Positions 48,353-61,865 of a stretch of 64,000 nt of DNA are shown here, in pieces (position 1 is the first letter of the stretch; every line of letters starts with the position of its first letter). Source of the stretch: Stercorarius parasiticus (taxonomy: Eukaryota > Chordata > Aves > Charadriiformes > Stercorariidae); assembly GCA_013396915.1 (NCBI GenBank), contig VWZL01002042.1:480765-544764 (forward strand), given 5' to 3'. A program made the translations under genes and the position numbers. The notes under the pieces were generated by a model. It did not search any database and had not been told where the DNA came from. It worked only from the letters and a program-made list of their open reading frames with translations.

Positions 48353-48786
48353 TATGAAGATGCTGAGGGAACTGGAACACCTCTCTTATGAAGAAAGGCT
48401 GAGGGATTTGGGTCTCTTCAGTCTGGAAAAAAGACACCTGAGGGGGGATCGTATCAAGGCTTATAAATACTTAAAGGATGGGTGTCAGGAGGATGGGGCC
48501 AGGCTCTTTTCAGTGGTGCCCAGCGACAGGACAAGGGTTAACAGGCACGAACTTGACCATAGGAAGTTCCACCTAAACATGAGGAGGAACTTCTTTCCTT
48601 TGAGGGTGGCAGAGCCCTGGCACAGGCTGCCCGGAGAGGTGGTGGAGTCTCTGTCTCTGGAGACATTCCAACCCTGCCTGGACGCGTTCCTGTGCCACCT
48701 GCTCTGGGTGACCCTGCTCTGGCAGGGGGTTGGACTAGATGATCTCCAGAGGTCCCTTCCAGCCCCTGCCATTCTGTGATTCTGTG
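48353..48786 (+). mobile_element. CR1 LINE 3' fragment with open reverse-transcriptase tail
   Basis: The frame 48339-48779 is open and gives the ORF2 C-terminal tail ([40 protein letters not shown]), ending at the stop inside the octamer repeat. It has no polymerase catalytic motifs, so it is dead. It is nearly identical to the inverted copy at 33075-33512, and both are truncated at about the same 5' point. Confidence 0.95.
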
Positions 48787-51700
48787 AGTGCCTGGTTGGT
48801 CTCTGTCAGGGGTGTGCTGGTGATGGGCCACTAGCAACGTGGCAGCTTGCACTGGATGCATGTCCAGGGAGAGGTGAGGATTCGTACCACAGTATTCAAG
48901 TGGAGATGTGCCATCTGCTCCATGGACCTGAAGCCTCATAAATTGTTTGTAGTTTACACTTTCTCTTCCTTGTGCAGTTTATATCTTCGTATATCACACG
49001 CGGAGCATGGGTACTCTGCATTTCGTGCACTGGTAGTTAATCTGGGCCCTAGCAGGGGCTGGACCAGGTTACTCAAGCTCAGAGGCCCTGCTTTGGAAAG
49101 GCTGAAGTAATTCTGTAGCTGGGCAGACCCAGCTGTCTATGAGTTCTTAATTTTTAATATGGCAGGAGGAGGAGTTTTGAACCAAGAGAGGGGAAGAGAA
49201 AGGGGTTATTTTAAAGACATGAAGGAATGTGTTACATTTTTCTGTTCCTCAGGTTTGGCTGCTTTGCAAGTTTTTTCACTTTGCCAAAGCTCAATTCAGT
49301 GAACTATTTATTTGCATTTTTAAAGAGCAAGCATGATTCTTAATTTACTTTGGCCTCAGTGATGAATTCTTATACTGTGACACCTAGCAAGTTCTCTTCC
49401 AGTGTTATGTATACATCCAACTTTACAACAGAAACTTCTACCCCAAAGTACCAGCTTGAATTAAATGGTTTAAAGGGCTTTATAAAAGTGGGCCCCCACT
49501 GATTTCCCACATGAGTCTTATCAGTAGTCACCCCATAATTGTTTGATGCTATGCTCAGAATCAGAGCGTGGCACAGCTTGATGCTAGAGACCATATATGT
49601 GTGCAGAGCTATATAGAGATTTTCTTTAGAGCTATAGAGGCAAGAATTCCTTGTGAGAGGTTCCTGGGGTAGCTTTCAGCATTGGTTCAGAGGAAGAAAA
49701 GGATAAGAAAGGGTCCAGCTATAAAGTTCTATCAAAACATATAGGGAGAATCTGTTGCAGTGGGTTTTCACCATGGGAACAAGCATTGCAGGAAAATCCC
49801 GACAGCCGTTTCGTCTAATCCATTGTCAGCGAATATTTCAAATTTACTCAGCCCTGGACATCAGAATTGCAACCAAAATGTTGGGGCCTTCAAGAAAAGG
49901 TGAAGAAATTTTACAAAACAAGGTTTTTCTTTCCTCACCGCTTTTGGCCTCCTATGCTTGTGCTAGAAGGGTAAGTTCTTCCTCTAGCTGTTCGTTTCTC
50001 GCCAGGCCAGAAGCATGAAGTACAGAAGTATTTCTAAAAGGACATCAGTATGTATTGATCTCTTCAGTTTCCATCAATTAGCTATTTGCTGTGCTGTGCT
50101 GGCTACGGAGAAGAGACTTGCATTTGTCTTACCCAAAGTTTTTCAAATTGATACCGATGCAAAAAAGACTTTGTCCGAGTGCACGCTTCAGATGTTCAGA
50201 GCCTGGTCCTGCTGAAGGTGATGGCTAATAATCATCCTCACCGACAGTAAGCATTTTTCTTGCAGTGTTTTTTTTGTTGTTGTCCCAGAATTCTTCACAG
50301 ACACTCCTCTTCCTGCTGAACCTTCGGATTTGCAGAGAAAAGACCACCCATGGATCTTTTCAGCAGCAGTTGCCCATAATTTTCACAGATTCTGTCCACC
50401 AACACTGTATTAGTGGGCTGAGGCTTGGCAATAGCAGGATTTTTTTTTATTCTTGTGTTCATCAGTTGCCACCTCTCTGTGCAGTACAGGATGCCGCAGT
50501 GAGGAAGCACAGAGCTCCAGGTGGGCTCCTAAGTGTTTGCAGAGGCACAGCTGATGAACGGGGCCTGTGGCCTTGTCTTCCTGCTTAAAGCTTTTGGGCC
50601 CCTTTTTAGGTACCTGTCTTGCTGTTTGAGGGTTTGGACCCTGGGCGGTGCTGTGTCATGGGACCAAACCCTTGTGCTCATCCCCAGGCATGGATGTCCC
50701 TGGTGGAGGACAGTGCCATGCTGGCAAGGCTGTGTTCAGGAGCCAGAAACACAGACCCAAGCCTTGACAAATTCCAAGTGTCCTGACTTGGGGTCCAGCC
50801 CAGTGTCATTTGAGAACATGGACCGTTCCATCAGCTGTTTAGAAAGACCCACTTCAGTCAGGAAGACCTCTGGTGCTCCATGAGACAGCAGTCCCCTCCG
50901 TGTTTTGCAGGACATCCTCTCTCATTGCCATCCGCTGTCGGTGATGTCCCAGATGCCTGAGGAAGGCAGGCCCTGCAGGCACAAGTAATCCATGGGAGCA
51001 GGGAAAAAAAGTGTGATGGAACAGATTAATGTGAGTCAAACTAATCCCCAGCCACCTCCAAGTGGAAAACCCACTCGGCCCTTTGGCAGCTGAGAATTGT
51101 TTCTCCCAGTCCCCCTTATATGGGACGTTTTAAAATAAACCAGCAGGGCTCCATTTCTTGGAAGGAAAAGGAAATGTTTCAAAGCGTGTCCTTGCAAACT
51201 GATTTACTGCCATCAGGCTCCGCATATTTTAAGAAATGTTTGAGTTTGGTTGGAGACGCATTTTAGCAGTGAGGGAGAGGGAAGCAATTAGTGAAAAAAC
51301 ACGGGAAGATGAACTTGTATAAAATGGCTCAGATAAATATTTACACCCAAGTTTCTTAGCTCTGAGTTCACATTTAAACCCTGCCCTGTATCTCTGAAGG
51401 GACTCGCATTCACAAATAAACTACTGGGCTGTGGCCACCCAACGTTATTTTACACTTCCTCCTCTGATTAACTAGGCTAATTATGGCTCTTAAGGAATTA
51501 AAAGGGCTAAAGTGGTGGCAGGAGAGTTAAAGATTCTCCCTAGCATTTGCAAGGAAATGTTAATGCTTTACCATATGCCTGTGCTGGCAAAATTCACCCC
51601 AAAAAGCTCGTAAAACAGCTGCACATTTTTTCCTCTCTTCTGGGCACTGAATTTTCACAGAGTGGTGAGAAGTATTAAAATATAAATGGACAGGCACATA

Positions 51701-52140
51701 TGTCCTCACCTGACATGAAGGAATGTGAAAAAATGAGGCTGGATGGATTGGAGGAGGGTTACATTGGCCAGCGAATGGAATGGACTGTCGGAGTCTCAGG
51801 AGGCATAGGGCAGTTAGCGTAGTGTTAATTGGGCTGCATGAGCAGTTAATACGGCTCCTTATATGTGGGGTGAGTAACCCGTGTTGTGGAAAAGCTTCTT
51901 GTAGCCCCAGCGGTGGCAAAGGGACCTGTTTCTTCGGGCGGGTACATAATGGCAAATGTTTAGGTATCAGAAATTCCTGATACTATTCCATGAGATTGGA
52001 TCTGCTCTGATTCTGTCTGTTCACAGATGTTGTTGGTCCGTGCTTTTGGATAAGCTCCCAGGGCAAGAATTGTGTCTTGTTTTCACTATGAAAATGTAAC
52101 AATAATGACTCTGGGGCAGAATATACCTTATGATTTGAGG
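48787..52140. other. No supported gene
   Basis: Intron-like. One plus-strand splice donor of textbook quality (AGAAGG, then GTAAGT at 49971) ends an open frame that starts at an ATG in good context at 49772 (MGTSIAGKSRQPFRLIHCQR). The acceptor side is poor and I do not call it an exon. Confidence 0.35.
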
Positions 52141-52544
52141 AATCATAGAATCATAGAATGTGTTGGGTTGGAAGGGACCTCTAAAGGCCATCTAGTCCAA
52201 CCCCCCTGCAGTAAGCAGGGACATCTTCAACTAGATCAGGTTGCTCAGAGCCTCATCCACCCTGGCCTTGAATGTCTCCAGGGATGGGGCCTCCACCCCC
52301 TCTCTGGGCAACCTGGGCCAGTGTCTCACCACGCTCAGTGTAAAGAACTTCTTCCTAATGTCTCGTCTAAACCTGCCCTGCTCTAGTTTAAAGCCATTGC
52401 CCTTCGTCCTGTCGCTACATGCCCTTGCAAACAGCCCCTCCCCAGCTTTCTTGTAGCCCCCTTCAGGGACTGGACGGCCGCTATAAGGTCTCCCTGGAGC
52501 CTTCTCTTCTCCAAGGAGAAGGACACCTAGCTTAGACTCTCTCA
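52141..52544 (-). mobile_element. CR1 LINE 3' fragment
   Basis: It starts with two tail octamers (aatcatagaatcatagaatg), then the standard 3' blocks, and ends around 'ccttctcttctccaaggag'. It is 5' truncated. The conserved block 'gtaaagaacttcttcctaat' is present. Confidence 0.94.
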
Positions 52545-52863
52545 GAATGAAGACCTAACTTCCAAGCCTAGCTCTGCCACTACTTTTCTGCATCGCTGTG
52601 GGCATGTTACTTAGATCTTTGTTCTGAGCCTTAGTTTCTCCATTTTCTGAGCAGTCACTTCGAAGCTGAGGTAGAGATGTATGGGATAAGAGTAAGGAAG
52701 GGCTTGTTTGAATAACAACTGTAATGTGTTTTAGAGACCATCCGCTGGAAAACGTCGTGGTGAAGCACAGTAGTTGTGTAGAGGGAAAAGCAGAAAGTCA
52801 TTTTGCTAAGGCCACCACTGTCTTGGAAACAGGCTGTGTCAGTCCTCTGGCAGCTAATCATGG

Positions 52864-53026
52864 TCATAGAATCACAGAACGGTTTGGGTTGGAGGGGACC
52901 TTAGAGATCACCCAGTCCCACCCTCCTGCCCTGGGCAGGGACACCTCCCACCAGACCAGGTTGCCCAAAGCCCCATCCAGCCTGGCCTTGGACACCTCCA
53001 GGGATGGGGCAGCCACAGCTTCTCTG
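52864..53026 (-). mobile_element. Short CR1 LINE 3' fragment
   Basis: It goes from 'catagaatcacagaacggtt' to 'gccacagcttctctgg'. It inserted only about 320 bases from another CR1 copy in the same orientation but of a different subfamily, so these are two insertions rather than one split element. Confidence 0.92.
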
Positions 53027-56000
53027 GTCCTGACAGAGCTCCTCAGCTGAGGGCGAAGGCTTGGGTCTGCTGCCTTGCAGACCAAGGCAGAGACTCCAGC
53101 TGGCCAGGTAATGACCCATTTAACACAGTTCCACCTCAAACAGTTCCCTAGTGGTAAAGTTGCTACAGGAAATATTCCGATTTGCACAGGAAAAGCAACA
53201 CGTTCAGCCCTCCAACCTGAGATGTCATGTGCCTTCTGGCAAAGCAAGCCCCTGCAGTGCTTATCCTCGCGGTCTTCTTATGCATTCTGACTTGGGGGAA
53301 ACTAAGCAAGGGACAGACATGGGAGATCCCTTAGGAAACCTGCTCCCCCTTCCTCCAGTCAGTCCTTTCAAGAATGTTTTCATCTCCTCAGTGTCTCAGT
53401 CCATCTACATCTGCAGGCTCGCTCGCTCGCCTTACAGCACGCGGCACAGGCGCTACCAGTGTGTCTGCTCACATCAGGCCTGTTTTCTGGAGTCAATAGG
53501 CACTCTGCACTTCTAGAGATTAAATTTTTAGGTATAGCTTGATTTCAGGATGTCTTCTGAAGACATTGAATGCTTGAACAACTCTGTTACTTAGCAAAGC
53601 TTTCAAACTAGTGCTCCACAAGGTTAGTTATTCCTATTACTCTAGGAGCAGAGACACAAGGCTCTTCCACTGAAATAATTCCCTGTATACGCATTCCATT
53701 CTACAGTCCCAGCTAGATTCATTATGTTGCTATACAAGCAGTATATAAAACTTCCACTGAGAGTTCAGTGACCTTGGCCTGGCTCTTTCCCTACATTACA
53801 TGAGTGCAAAGCTACTGACTGTAGTGGGTCAACATTGGTTTACCTTAGCTGAGGATCCAGTTGTCTTTGCTGGACTCTGCTCCGTCCTAGCAGTACTCAG
53901 CAAGGTTTGTGACAGCCCCCTGTCCTCCCATCTCCCCTTCCCATCCATACGTGCCCCTGGAACCTTCCTCACTGCAAGTGTTGGAGCAGGGGTTTGCAGC
54001 CCACCACTCAAGGCCAGGTTCCCCTGGGAGTGTTGCTGGGGTTACCTTGGTGCTGGGTGGCCAGGGCAGCGGGGGACATCTCGGACTGGGGGTCCCACAG
54101 GCAGCAGCTGCTTCTCTCAGAAGCTGGTTCATACAGAGCATGTTTTTCGGAGTGCCCACTCCATTTTGGAGCCTTGTCCCTGTCAGGTCATGCTGGCCTG
54201 CCCGCCTGGCAGTGAGCTGGAAGGAAGCTGGTTAACAATGCCTAATCATGATCACCATCACGACAACACATCTCTGCTATATATAGCATCTTTTCCTGGC
54301 TGAGAACTGGGCAAAGATGGAGAAACCAGCGCAGGAACCAAGTCACAGTCCAGGCTTTTGTCTTGGTCCTAGAACTCAAAACACCTTTTAAGGGACACTT
54401 GGAAGAGAACCGGAGAGGTTTTTATCTTATTCTGGGTGGCAAGCTGGGCAGGGAATCAAGGCTGAGAAGGAAACAAATTTTATTGCAAGGAGCTGGTGGC
54501 ATGATGAAGGAGGGAGTGTAGCTTTTCAAGCCATTATCATCCAAGATCAGGCCGGCAGAGAGTGGCACAGCCCATCCGGATGAGATGCAGGGCAGGTGTA
54601 AGCTGCCCCCTCACAGGACACTGAGTGCCCTGCAATGGATTTCCCCATCGGAATGACTGCAAGACAGTAGCTTTTGGAGCCCTCACTAAAACTGCTCCTG
54701 GACGTGGGGTCACATTCCAGTTTGTACAGCTTCTCGAGTGGCAGATGAAGCCTGGGAACAAAAAGAGAAGGAGACAGAAGCCATGCAAATGCGCTTTTCC
54801 CTAAACTCATTTTAAGTGTAAATCAGCATAAAATGGCAAGCCCAGTTATTTTCGGTTTGTAGAACCCAATGCCCGATTTCCCTCTATGCAGTGAACAATT
54901 TCCCCTTCTCTTTCTTTGTCTCTCTGTAATTGGGTTTTCTAACTAGAAATGCAACTGCAGTCTTATACAGGCACTTTGTAAGCGCATCCCGTGCTCGCAT
55001 AAACAAGAGACGTAACAGGGCAGGAGGCAGAAGCGTCTCACATTATCTCCTTAAGATACTTCTGTAGGAATGCCGCCGCTAACGTAAACTCTAATCATTG
55101 GGTGGAAGGGCAGCAGCAGTTGTTTTCACATGGATGGATCCAAGCCCAAGTGATCCGTTCATTGTTTCTGTACTCTTAACTGTATTCTTAAGTATTTTTT
55201 TTGAATGTTGCCTGAGAGCTAAATAACCATGTGCTACATTTATACAGTAATTTTTGCTCTTTTTCAGTAGACCACTGAAAAATACGCCTTTAGTGGGTTC
55301 AGTTGCTTGATAGCAGTGATCAGCTATCTGCTCTGACACAACATACCGATACTGTGATGAGAGTATTTGTAGGAAGAGAGCATTTCACAAGATTCATCCA
55401 AGAATGAGAAGAGTATTGGTGTTATTGGCTCTGAACAACCTGTGATGCTATAAAATAATCTAAGATGTTGTGGCCCGTGTTTTACTCCCTGTGACTGTGC
55501 CTTTAGCAACATAAGCCTCCCTAACTGATCTTATTGTCCCAAAGTGGGGTCGTTTGCCTGTTGTGCCTTTTACCTTTTAAAGTACGCCATTCTGAATGTC
55601 AGCGTGGAATTGACTCAAAGTCCACGTTTATAAAAATACGTAGTTTGGGGTTTGGGTTTTTTTTGAAGAGTATATGATACACTTCTACCATCACAGCTAG
55701 GAAATGGACCGTTTGTCTAACGTGGGAAGAATGACGCTGCCAGCCAAATGTTCCACGTATGAGAGTAACAGAATGTGTCAGCGAGGAGCACTGGGAGAAG
55801 CGCATTTTCCTTGGAAGTGTGAGCTGGGTGCCTCCAGCCACAGTAGTGACATGTTGGTAGGGTCCCTCCATTCGGTAGCATGCAAAGAACTCATGGTGAA
55901 GCATCAGTGTGCTGAGAATAGGGGTAGACCTAAATTAACGCTCTCCCTATATTTGATCTTAATGCTTTTAACCCCCACCCCGGGTGCAGGGAAACCAGTC

Positions 56001-58969
56001 CAGTGTCAGGTCTGAAGTGTGAAGTTGATCTCATTTCCATATGATGGTTTGTAATAAAATGCACCTACAAACCTCTTTAAATCCTGCTTGTGATGGCAAC
56101 AAAGTCGGTGCAGGGCCTTGTTAAACGACCACGTAGAAGGGATGAGAAGGGGAAACGCTCAAGCTAAATTCAGAGCTCATTGGGGCAGCCAGACTTCTCC
56201 TTCACAACACAGTAGACATTGATGGGTGAATGTCCCAGATCTGGAGTCATTTTTAGACGATGTCCATCTCTATCTAGCAAGGGACAACATTAATAAAATC
56301 AGGGCACAATTCTCCCCTCGTCAAAAGACGATGGAGGCCATCATCCTTGCCTCAGCGCAGAGCGTGTGGGGTGGAGACAGGCTGACTGACTGATCTTCCT
56401 TGCTGTGTGTTCCGTCCTCATGAAGGACATTTCCACTACGGACTGCAGGGCGGTATGGACGTACCAGCCTAGTTTTAAGTGTGCTAGCTAGCCCCATTTC
56501 TTGGCAGAGGCTCTGCAGAGCTTCGTCCTGCTATTTCTACACTGCTACTGGTTTTCAGGCTGGCTTTTCAGTCTCTCTGTCAGTGATGATATACCAATGA
56601 CCAAAGCAGAGCTACCCAGGACCCTTCTTGTAGTGTATTTTTTTCCCCGGGAAAAGGCAGATTAATTGAAAACAAACATTTTATCAAAACACACTGCTTT
56701 GGAAGAGCAAAATGAAGGGAGGGCTCTGAAGGAACTCTTCCTGACACACAGGATCTTAAAGCTTCCTGCCAGGCAAGTTTCCATTGGAAAATGTCCTCGA
56801 TTCATGGCAGCTTATCCATCCAGCCCCATGGTCTGCAGCTTTGCAGCAGCCTTATTGTATGGATTAAGCCAGAAACTCGAAGTCCTGTAGATCTGTCACA
56901 TCTTACTGTGCAGGTGGTCCTGCATCCAGGTGGCCCTGGACTTGCAGATGGCCAAACCAACCAGCTCCTTGGCTGTGTTTGCCTCCTGCATTTGGTCTGG
57001 AGGCATCAGGGTCTCTGGTCCATAACCTATAGTCTTTCGTAGCATCGGCAGCTCGTGGGTGACAGAGACGTGTTTCCCTGCTGCACGGCGCTGATGGACG
57101 GAGATGAGTCTGACCAGGCAGCTCCCCGCTGCCCCTAGCAGAGTGCACGAGTCTTGTCAACTTGCAAGGGTCAAAGAAAGCCCGTGGAGGTTTTGAAGAC
57201 ACAGTGTATTGATGCTTCTGAGGCAAATATTTCAATTTATATTTTGCAGAAAAATTGCACTATTAAAATTTTAATTTTAATTTCTGAATGGGAACTAAAC
57301 CAAATAGCAGCATTCCAGTGGCACAGACGCTGCAAGCTTTGACCAGCTATTGACAGAAGGAAAATCGACCCTGTTCGAAGCAGGTGTCGTCATTTTTCAG
57401 TTCCATCCCACCTTAACTATCTGAAGAATAACATTCAAGTGCAGAGGTCGCTGAGGGGGGAAAAAACCCGCTCATGCTGGCCAGCTGAGCCGATAGTGTA
57501 GGCCATACATGGGTTTGGAATGAGGGGCATTAGACTCACAACCTCGCCTGTGCCAAGACATACACAGCTAAAATTGGCAGCTCGAAGATGAGTAATGCAC
57601 AAACACGGTCCAGAGCGTTGCAAGTGTTCAAGCACTTTCAGAGTATGTTGGGTAAACGAGTATCTGTTTCCATGGCATCAAAACAGCAGAGAGCTTATGC
57701 CGGCCGGGTCCCTTTGGTGGTTCTCTGATTCCAGTGCCTGGTTAATGTGAGCAGAGCTGACTTCCAGCAAAAGCATTCCCTGGCTCTAACATGGAGGAGC
57801 CAAGTACCCCCTTCATCCGAAAGCAACGCTCGTGGGGAAAGGTTGCATGATGCTGCTGGTGCCTGGGCAAGCCCCAGGCTGTGGACCACCAGCCACCCCC
57901 TCCAGGCACTGCCAGCTCTGCTCAAGGGCAGTCATTGGGCAGGTTGTGGCCACTCCAGAGAGCTCCTGTGTGAGCCAGAGGCCTTGTGGTGTTTCTTCTG
58001 TGCCATGAGATGGGAGGGTTTTTTGCAAGAAAGCCATAAAACTGTAGACCTTAGAAACACGCAGGATTCAGAGCACATTTTGCACGGCACTGGAAGAACA
58101 TTCAAGATGTTAGAACACTCTGTCCTTGTCCAGCAGCCTCTTCAGGAAACATTATTTACATGGGCTAGCCCATACAATCCAAAATTTTTTAAAATGGGGT
58201 TGACAGCTAGGTTCTCCCAAGCAGGGAAGGAGGACATGAGCAACTGTTTTACCTTGCATGGCTACTGAAACCAAAGGCAGAACAATTTATTATTCCTCTA
58301 TTAAATATGCAAATCAAGTATGTTAACTGTGAAATTATGCCAATTAGTTGTGTCCCATTCCCTCAGTATGATGCCAGGCGTGTGATTTTGTAGCCATTAT
58401 CTCAATGATGTCCTGCCAAGGATAATTGACTGGCTAGGGTCAAAGAGACTTTGGCTGAGGGCTTGGAAGGCAATTTTCTGGTTTTCCTAGAGTCTATGTG
58501 GGATCAGGCAACTGGCGATCTCAGCATTTTATTTGGACATAGCAAATGTGGGGAATACCTTGTGTCCTGTAGTCACAGCATTTCGCTGGAAACCCAAAGT
58601 TATGTCTTTTTGAGACTTCCACGGGTAGTACAGTGCCTGCTGGAAGCGGTGGTAGTGAACAGGTCCTCAGGCTCCTCTGGGGAAGTGCAACGTGTGGGCA
58701 AAGATAAGGCTTCTTGGAAGGCATTGCTGCCACCATTCAGCTACAATGTGAAACTATTCCTAATGGTCAGGAGAAGAAATCTATCAGTACTGACTCTCTA
58801 ATATCTCCCTTGAAATTTATTCTGAGTAAAATGTCCTCCTACACTACGCTCACCTCATGTATGTTATTGATACTCCTTACCACGTTGTATCACAGAGGAG
58901 ACTAGTTTTGGGGTAGCCAAAATGATTTACCTCCAGTAAGGTTATTATGTGCTATAGGTTTCTTCAGCA
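53027..58969. other. No supported gene
   Basis: About 6 kb without a repeat or exon that I can defend. A 167-codon open stretch (53800-54303) lacks splice support and family features. Confidence 0.4.
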
Positions 58970-59568
58970 CAGAATCATAGAATCATAGAATGGTTTGGGT
59001 TGGAAGGGACTTTGAAGATCATCTAGTTCCAGCCCCCTGCCCTGGGCAGGGACACCTCCCACCACACCAGGCTGCTCCAAGCCCTGTCCAACCTGGCCTT
59101 GAACCCCTCCAGGGATGGGGCAGCCACAGCTTCTCTGGGCAACCTGGGCCAGGGGCTCACCACCCTCACAGCAAAGAATTTCTTCCTGATATCTCATCTA
59201 AATCTCCCCTCTCTCAGTTTAAAACCATTACCCCTTATCCTACTGCTACAGTCCCTCATAAAGAGTCCTTCCCATCTCCCCTATAGGCCCCCTTCAGGTA
59301 CTGGAAGGGGCTCTAAGGTCTCCGCGGAGCCTTCTCTTCTCCAGGCTGAACAACCCCAACTCTCTCAGCCTGTCCTCACAGTAGAGGGGCTCCAGCCCTC
59401 TGAGCATCTTCGTGGCCTCCTCTGGACCCGCTCCAACAGGTCCATGTCCTTCCTATGTTGGGGGCTCCAGAGCTGGAGGCAGTACTCCAGGCGGGGTCTT
59501 CCCAGAGCAGAGCAGAGGGGCAGAATCACCGCCCTCGCCCTGCTGGCCACGCTGTTTTTGATGCACAC
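58970..59568 (-). mobile_element. CR1 LINE 3' fragment, longest copy
   Basis: About 600 bases starting with two tail octamers (gaatcatagaatcatagaat). Its left part on the minus strand encodes the end of the reverse transcriptase region ([20 protein letters not shown] followed by RVQRR), then the frame breaks by a shift near 59400. It is truncated before the catalytic core and inactive. Confidence 0.95.
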
Positions 59569-61384
59569 TAGAAGATGCTGTCTATTAGAGGATACTATCG
59601 TGTTTTATTACAGTGCCGTTCAAGATGTTACTGCAATGCCCCTGGCACAGGGAGGCATCCGATGGCCCTGCGTGCCTGCTGTATTCATTTAAGTGTCCTT
59701 TGCAGCTGACAGCCTGCCGGGGTTTTCCACCGGGCAACCGCACCCAGCCTTTCTTCCTGCCCTCAGATATTGCATGACTGATGCTTTGCTGTACTGTGTT
59801 TTGTAGGAACATTTTATCCTATTAAGGCACCTCTGAAAGCCAGATGTTCCGTTTTAGTAGGGACTCTTTTTTTAAAACAAACTTTTTTTGAGCTGATGTT
59901 ATTTTTGTTTAGTTTTCTCTGTGAAACTTCCGAAGACAGATCTTTTCTGGGCAAGGTCATATTGGGGAATGAAGGAGAAATTGCCGCCCGTCTGTCACTG
60001 TCTACATATGTACGTGTACACAAGGAATCGACTTAGAGAGCACTGCTGATGTTGCAAAGCTGAATATTCATATGTTAGGAAATTGCTTTATGAAATTGTG
60101 CTTGCAGTCGCGCTCCAACTTTGAGTTACATGATGATACATTCGTTTTTCACAAGGTTGTCTGTGCTTTGGAGGGCTTTGCTGGGCCTGATCAGGCAATG
60201 AATCGGGAGTCCATGTTGTAGAAAGCTCTTCCCTGTAGAATTCCCTGATCTTTTGTCACAGAAGCCAAAAGGTGTGTTGTAAACAGAATGGGACATGAGG
60301 AGGAGTGCGCCTTGCCTAGCAGCTGGACTCCAAGCCAGCCTCTGCCACAGATTTCCTTTCTGAAGTGTGGTGAATCATGTCCGCCAACTTTTGAAGTAGT
60401 GACTGCTGCCCTGTTCTTAATTTCTGGGATTCCTCACAAATCCCCGGAGACAGACTTATCGCCGTGCTGAGCCCCTGTGGCTCCCGCGAGAGTGAGCAGG
60501 AGCAGAGCTTCAAACCAAGCCCCTCAGCCAACCTTCCTGTCTGCTCCAAAAAATCATGTCCAATGTGTTGAACACCAGGCACCCAAATTCACTGTAATCG
60601 CTTTGTTCTTGGCCTTTCCATCAGTGAAACGGGGACAATCCCTTCCTCTAACATCATAAGAATGTCATGTTAATGTGGTTATAAGGTACTGAGCTGTAAC
60701 AGCGTTGCGTACTCAGAGATGGGTCTAATGAGCTCACGTGCAAGGGATATTTCTGCATTCAGCACAGAGTTTGAAAAGCATACAGTTGATAAAAGGGACA
60801 CGCTTTCTCCGTAGGACCTCTCCTCAACCAGCAGTCCTGGTTTCTTTTATTCTTAGGATATTCCATATTTTGCTACATCCAGAAGTCAAAAGATCAATAA
60901 TTCTCAGCATACTCTAAACTTCCCAGTACTTAAAGCTTTAGTACAGGCAAATGCTGAAATCAGAACTGAGCCGTGGGACAGATTTTCCCCTGCTTAGTAC
61001 GCAAGAACCATTGATGTAAGGATTTCTCTCCCAGGCTAAAATGTGTCATCTTTCTCCAGCACAAAATTCATTTGGCAAATAAATGCCAACATATACGCCT
61101 TCGTGTGTATATGTTGACTTGGGTGGTTATGATGTCTGACTCACAAGGCTCACCATTACAGCCACCTCATTTCTGCGTTATACGAGACTCGGTGGCTGCG
61201 GCTGTTAAAAAAGCTACAAGTGTCTTGAGGTTACACTACCTGGAGAGGGGCCTAATAACAGTCCATTTGCTGAATCTGCAAATCATGGAAAATGAAGATA
61301 GAGAAAAAATCTACTGAGGAACCTCATCCATTCCTTCAGCCCATAAAATGTGTCTCCCTCCCTTGCAGTATTATATCCTGTTCA

Positions 61385-61510
61385 TAGCTTTGTCCAGTCC
61401 AGTTTTAAATTGGATTTCTATGCCTTTCCTTAACAAACTATTCCATGGCATGCCTGTTAGGAAGTTTTTCCTGCCCTTCAGCCTGTGGTTTTTTTCTCTG
61501 CTTAATTTCA
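61385..61510 (-). mobile_element. Old CR1/L3-like LINE relic
   Basis: Keeps the ordered blocks 'gtccagtccagttttaaat', 'aactattccatggc' and 'gttaggaagtttttcctg', which match the reverse of the ancient CR1/L3 3' region in amniotes. It is heavily diverged and has no octamer tail. Limits are approximate. Confidence 0.55.
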
Positions 61511-61770
61511 TGTCATTACTTTGAATTTTGGCTGTGAAAACTGGAAGCATTTCAAGTTAGGAAGGTTTTAAGTGTCCCACATAAATGTGAGAGCTGACAA
61601 GTGTTTTAATAATAAGGAAGGGGAGGGAGGTGTCTGAAAGCGCAGATCATGGCTCTCAGTGCTGAGGTTTCATGAGTGTTAACTAGATAAAAAGAGAAGT
61701 TGTAGAGTGCAATGAGCAGATCTGCTTCCAAGGTGGCCAGACTAAACTGTAATGTCTTTCTGTCTTGCAG

Positions 61771-61853
61771 AAGATGAAGCCCATAGTCCAAAGAAGACGA
61801 TCTACCCCTTCTGCCATTACTAAAGCTCTCAGCAAGTCAAAGTACCATTCCAG
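61771..61853 (+). CDS. Internal exon of the plus-strand gene, 83 nt
   Basis: The acceptor has a good pyrimidine tract (TGTCTTTCTGTCTTGCAG) and the donor reads TTCCAG followed by GTAGAG. In phase 0 the frame is open and gives KMKPIVQRRRSTPSAITKAL then SKSKYHS, leaving in phase 2; a stop follows at once in the intron. The run RRRSTP is a typical basophilic kinase target (inference). An ATG is the second codon, so this could also be the first coding exon after an untranslated exon in the CpG island. I do not recognise the gene. It has no further exon that I can see before the window ends. Confidence 0.55.
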
Positions 61854-61865
61854 GTAGAGGAAGTA

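Noticed and set aside
49040..49120. Possible old CR1 3' end
   Set aside because: Only a few words match (ggggctggaccagg, aattctgtag); too weak to call.
49772..49970. Plus-strand segment with good start context and a GTAAGT donor
   Set aside because: Acceptor side is poor and the phase relation to 61771 is unsupported; kept only as a note.
53800..54303. 167-codon plus-strand frame
   Set aside because: Low-complexity proline/glycine/serine text, no splice support, no recognised family.
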